Source of the DNA: Muribaculaceae bacterium
Lineage (GTDB): Bacteria > Bacteroidota > Bacteroidia > Bacteroidales > Muribaculaceae
Reading direction: 5' to 3'
NCBI GenBank assembly: GCA_017477555.1
Contig: JAFUVK010000036.1
Coordinates: forward strand, 1-41,530
DNA: 41,530 bases
Made by a program: the position numbers and the translations under genes. Of this stretch, positions 41,352 to 41,530 are shown in pieces. Below the pieces are notes generated by a model. The model saw nothing but the letters and a program-made list of their open reading frames with translations. It ran no database searches and was not told the origin of the DNA. How positions within the stretch are numbered: position 1 is the stretch's first letter; each line of letters begins with the position of its first letter.

Positions 41352-41530
41352 TCACTCGGTGTGGATGACGGTGGCGGCGGCACTGACGATGGCATACATC
41401 GTGACCAGGGCCATGATGGCCATGTAGAGCAGGTCGCGCACGGTGACTGTGCCGTCTAGGCTCAAAATCATCGACCGCCAACTCAAGGCACACACCAGTG
41501 CCACGATGACATAGACCGCAGTCATGAACC
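41352..41530 (-). CDS. Small membrane protein, cut or ending at the window edge
   Basis: A minus-strand frame ends at TGA (41354-41352) and is open to the right edge. Reading from an ATG at 41525 it gives 57 residues with two hydrophobic helices (TAVYVIVALVCALSW and LLYMAIMALVTMYAIVSAAA) joined by a short polar loop (SLDGTVTVRD). The frame also continues upstream of that ATG, so the gene may start outside. Hydrophobic pattern and clean stop support a real gene; the family is unknown. It converges with lipoprotein 4. Confidence 0.55.
   Translation of the reverse strand, partial: FMTAVYVIVALVCALSWRSMILSLDGTVTVRDLLYMAIMALVTMYAIVSAAATVIHTE

Overview
The window looks like Bacteroidales chromosome with high GC content, perhaps Muribaculaceae or a related gut lineage (rank below order is inference). 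Evidence: promoters of the Bacteroidetes type (TTTG, about 20 bases, TAnnTTTG); a type IX secretion gene (porQ); Bacteroidetes family proteins (rsmD plus DUF3822, a TonB-C protein with the FPGG motif, DUF1460, a PASTA gene beside an rluD-type gene); and the Bacteroidetes set of bifunctional anaerobic cobalamin enzymes.

Layout. 1-141: 3' end of a group II intron (domains V and VI), cut by the window edge. 158-865: aquaporin (minus). 866-1396: intergenic repeat block with a 92-bp tandem unit. 1397-3691: UDP-glucose dehydrogenase homologue with an altered active site, then two small lipoproteins. 3908-6754: polyprenyl synthetase, TatD-type nuclease and a DUF2284 metal-binding protein, separated by GC-rich palindromes and AT-rich heptamer repeats. 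6755-7326: gene-free hairpin-rich stretch ending in a strong bidirectional terminator. 7327-11166: two secreted proteins (minus) with similar C-terminal tails. 11593-12969: miaB.

13041-32791 is mostly a cobalamin (B12) locus in four blocks. Block 1 (+): cbiA, split into two overlapping ORFs, then pduO-type adenosyltransferase, cobQ, cobD, cbiB. Block 2 (-): cobS, cobC, cobU, cobT (nucleotide loop assembly). Block 3 (+): btuF-like and btuC-like transporter genes, without an ATPase gene nearby. Block 4 (-): four fused corrin-ring enzymes, CbiH-CbiC, CbiE-CbiT, CbiG-CbiF and CbiJ-CbiD. Between blocks 3 and 4 lie a DUF1460 lipoprotein, an RluD-type pseudouridine synthase and a PASTA protein. No cbiK/cbiX chelatase, cbiL or cobalamin riboswitch is visible. 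Together the genes run from about cobalt-precorrin-3 to adenosylcobalamin.

33094-36817 (-): porQ, a TonB C-terminal-domain protein, a DUF6935-like protein, rsmD and DUF3822. 36950-41315 (+): four tandem divergent paralogous lipoproteins of a family I do not recognise. A partial small membrane protein on the minus strand closes the window.

The most unusual material is: the UDP-glucose dehydrogenase homologue that lacks its catalytic cysteine; the split cbiA; the four-lipoprotein array; a 185-bp inverted-repeat element that supplies the btuC stop codon; and a dense set of short repeats (7-, 8-, 42- and 92-bp units plus palindromes), several of which form the 3' ends of genes.
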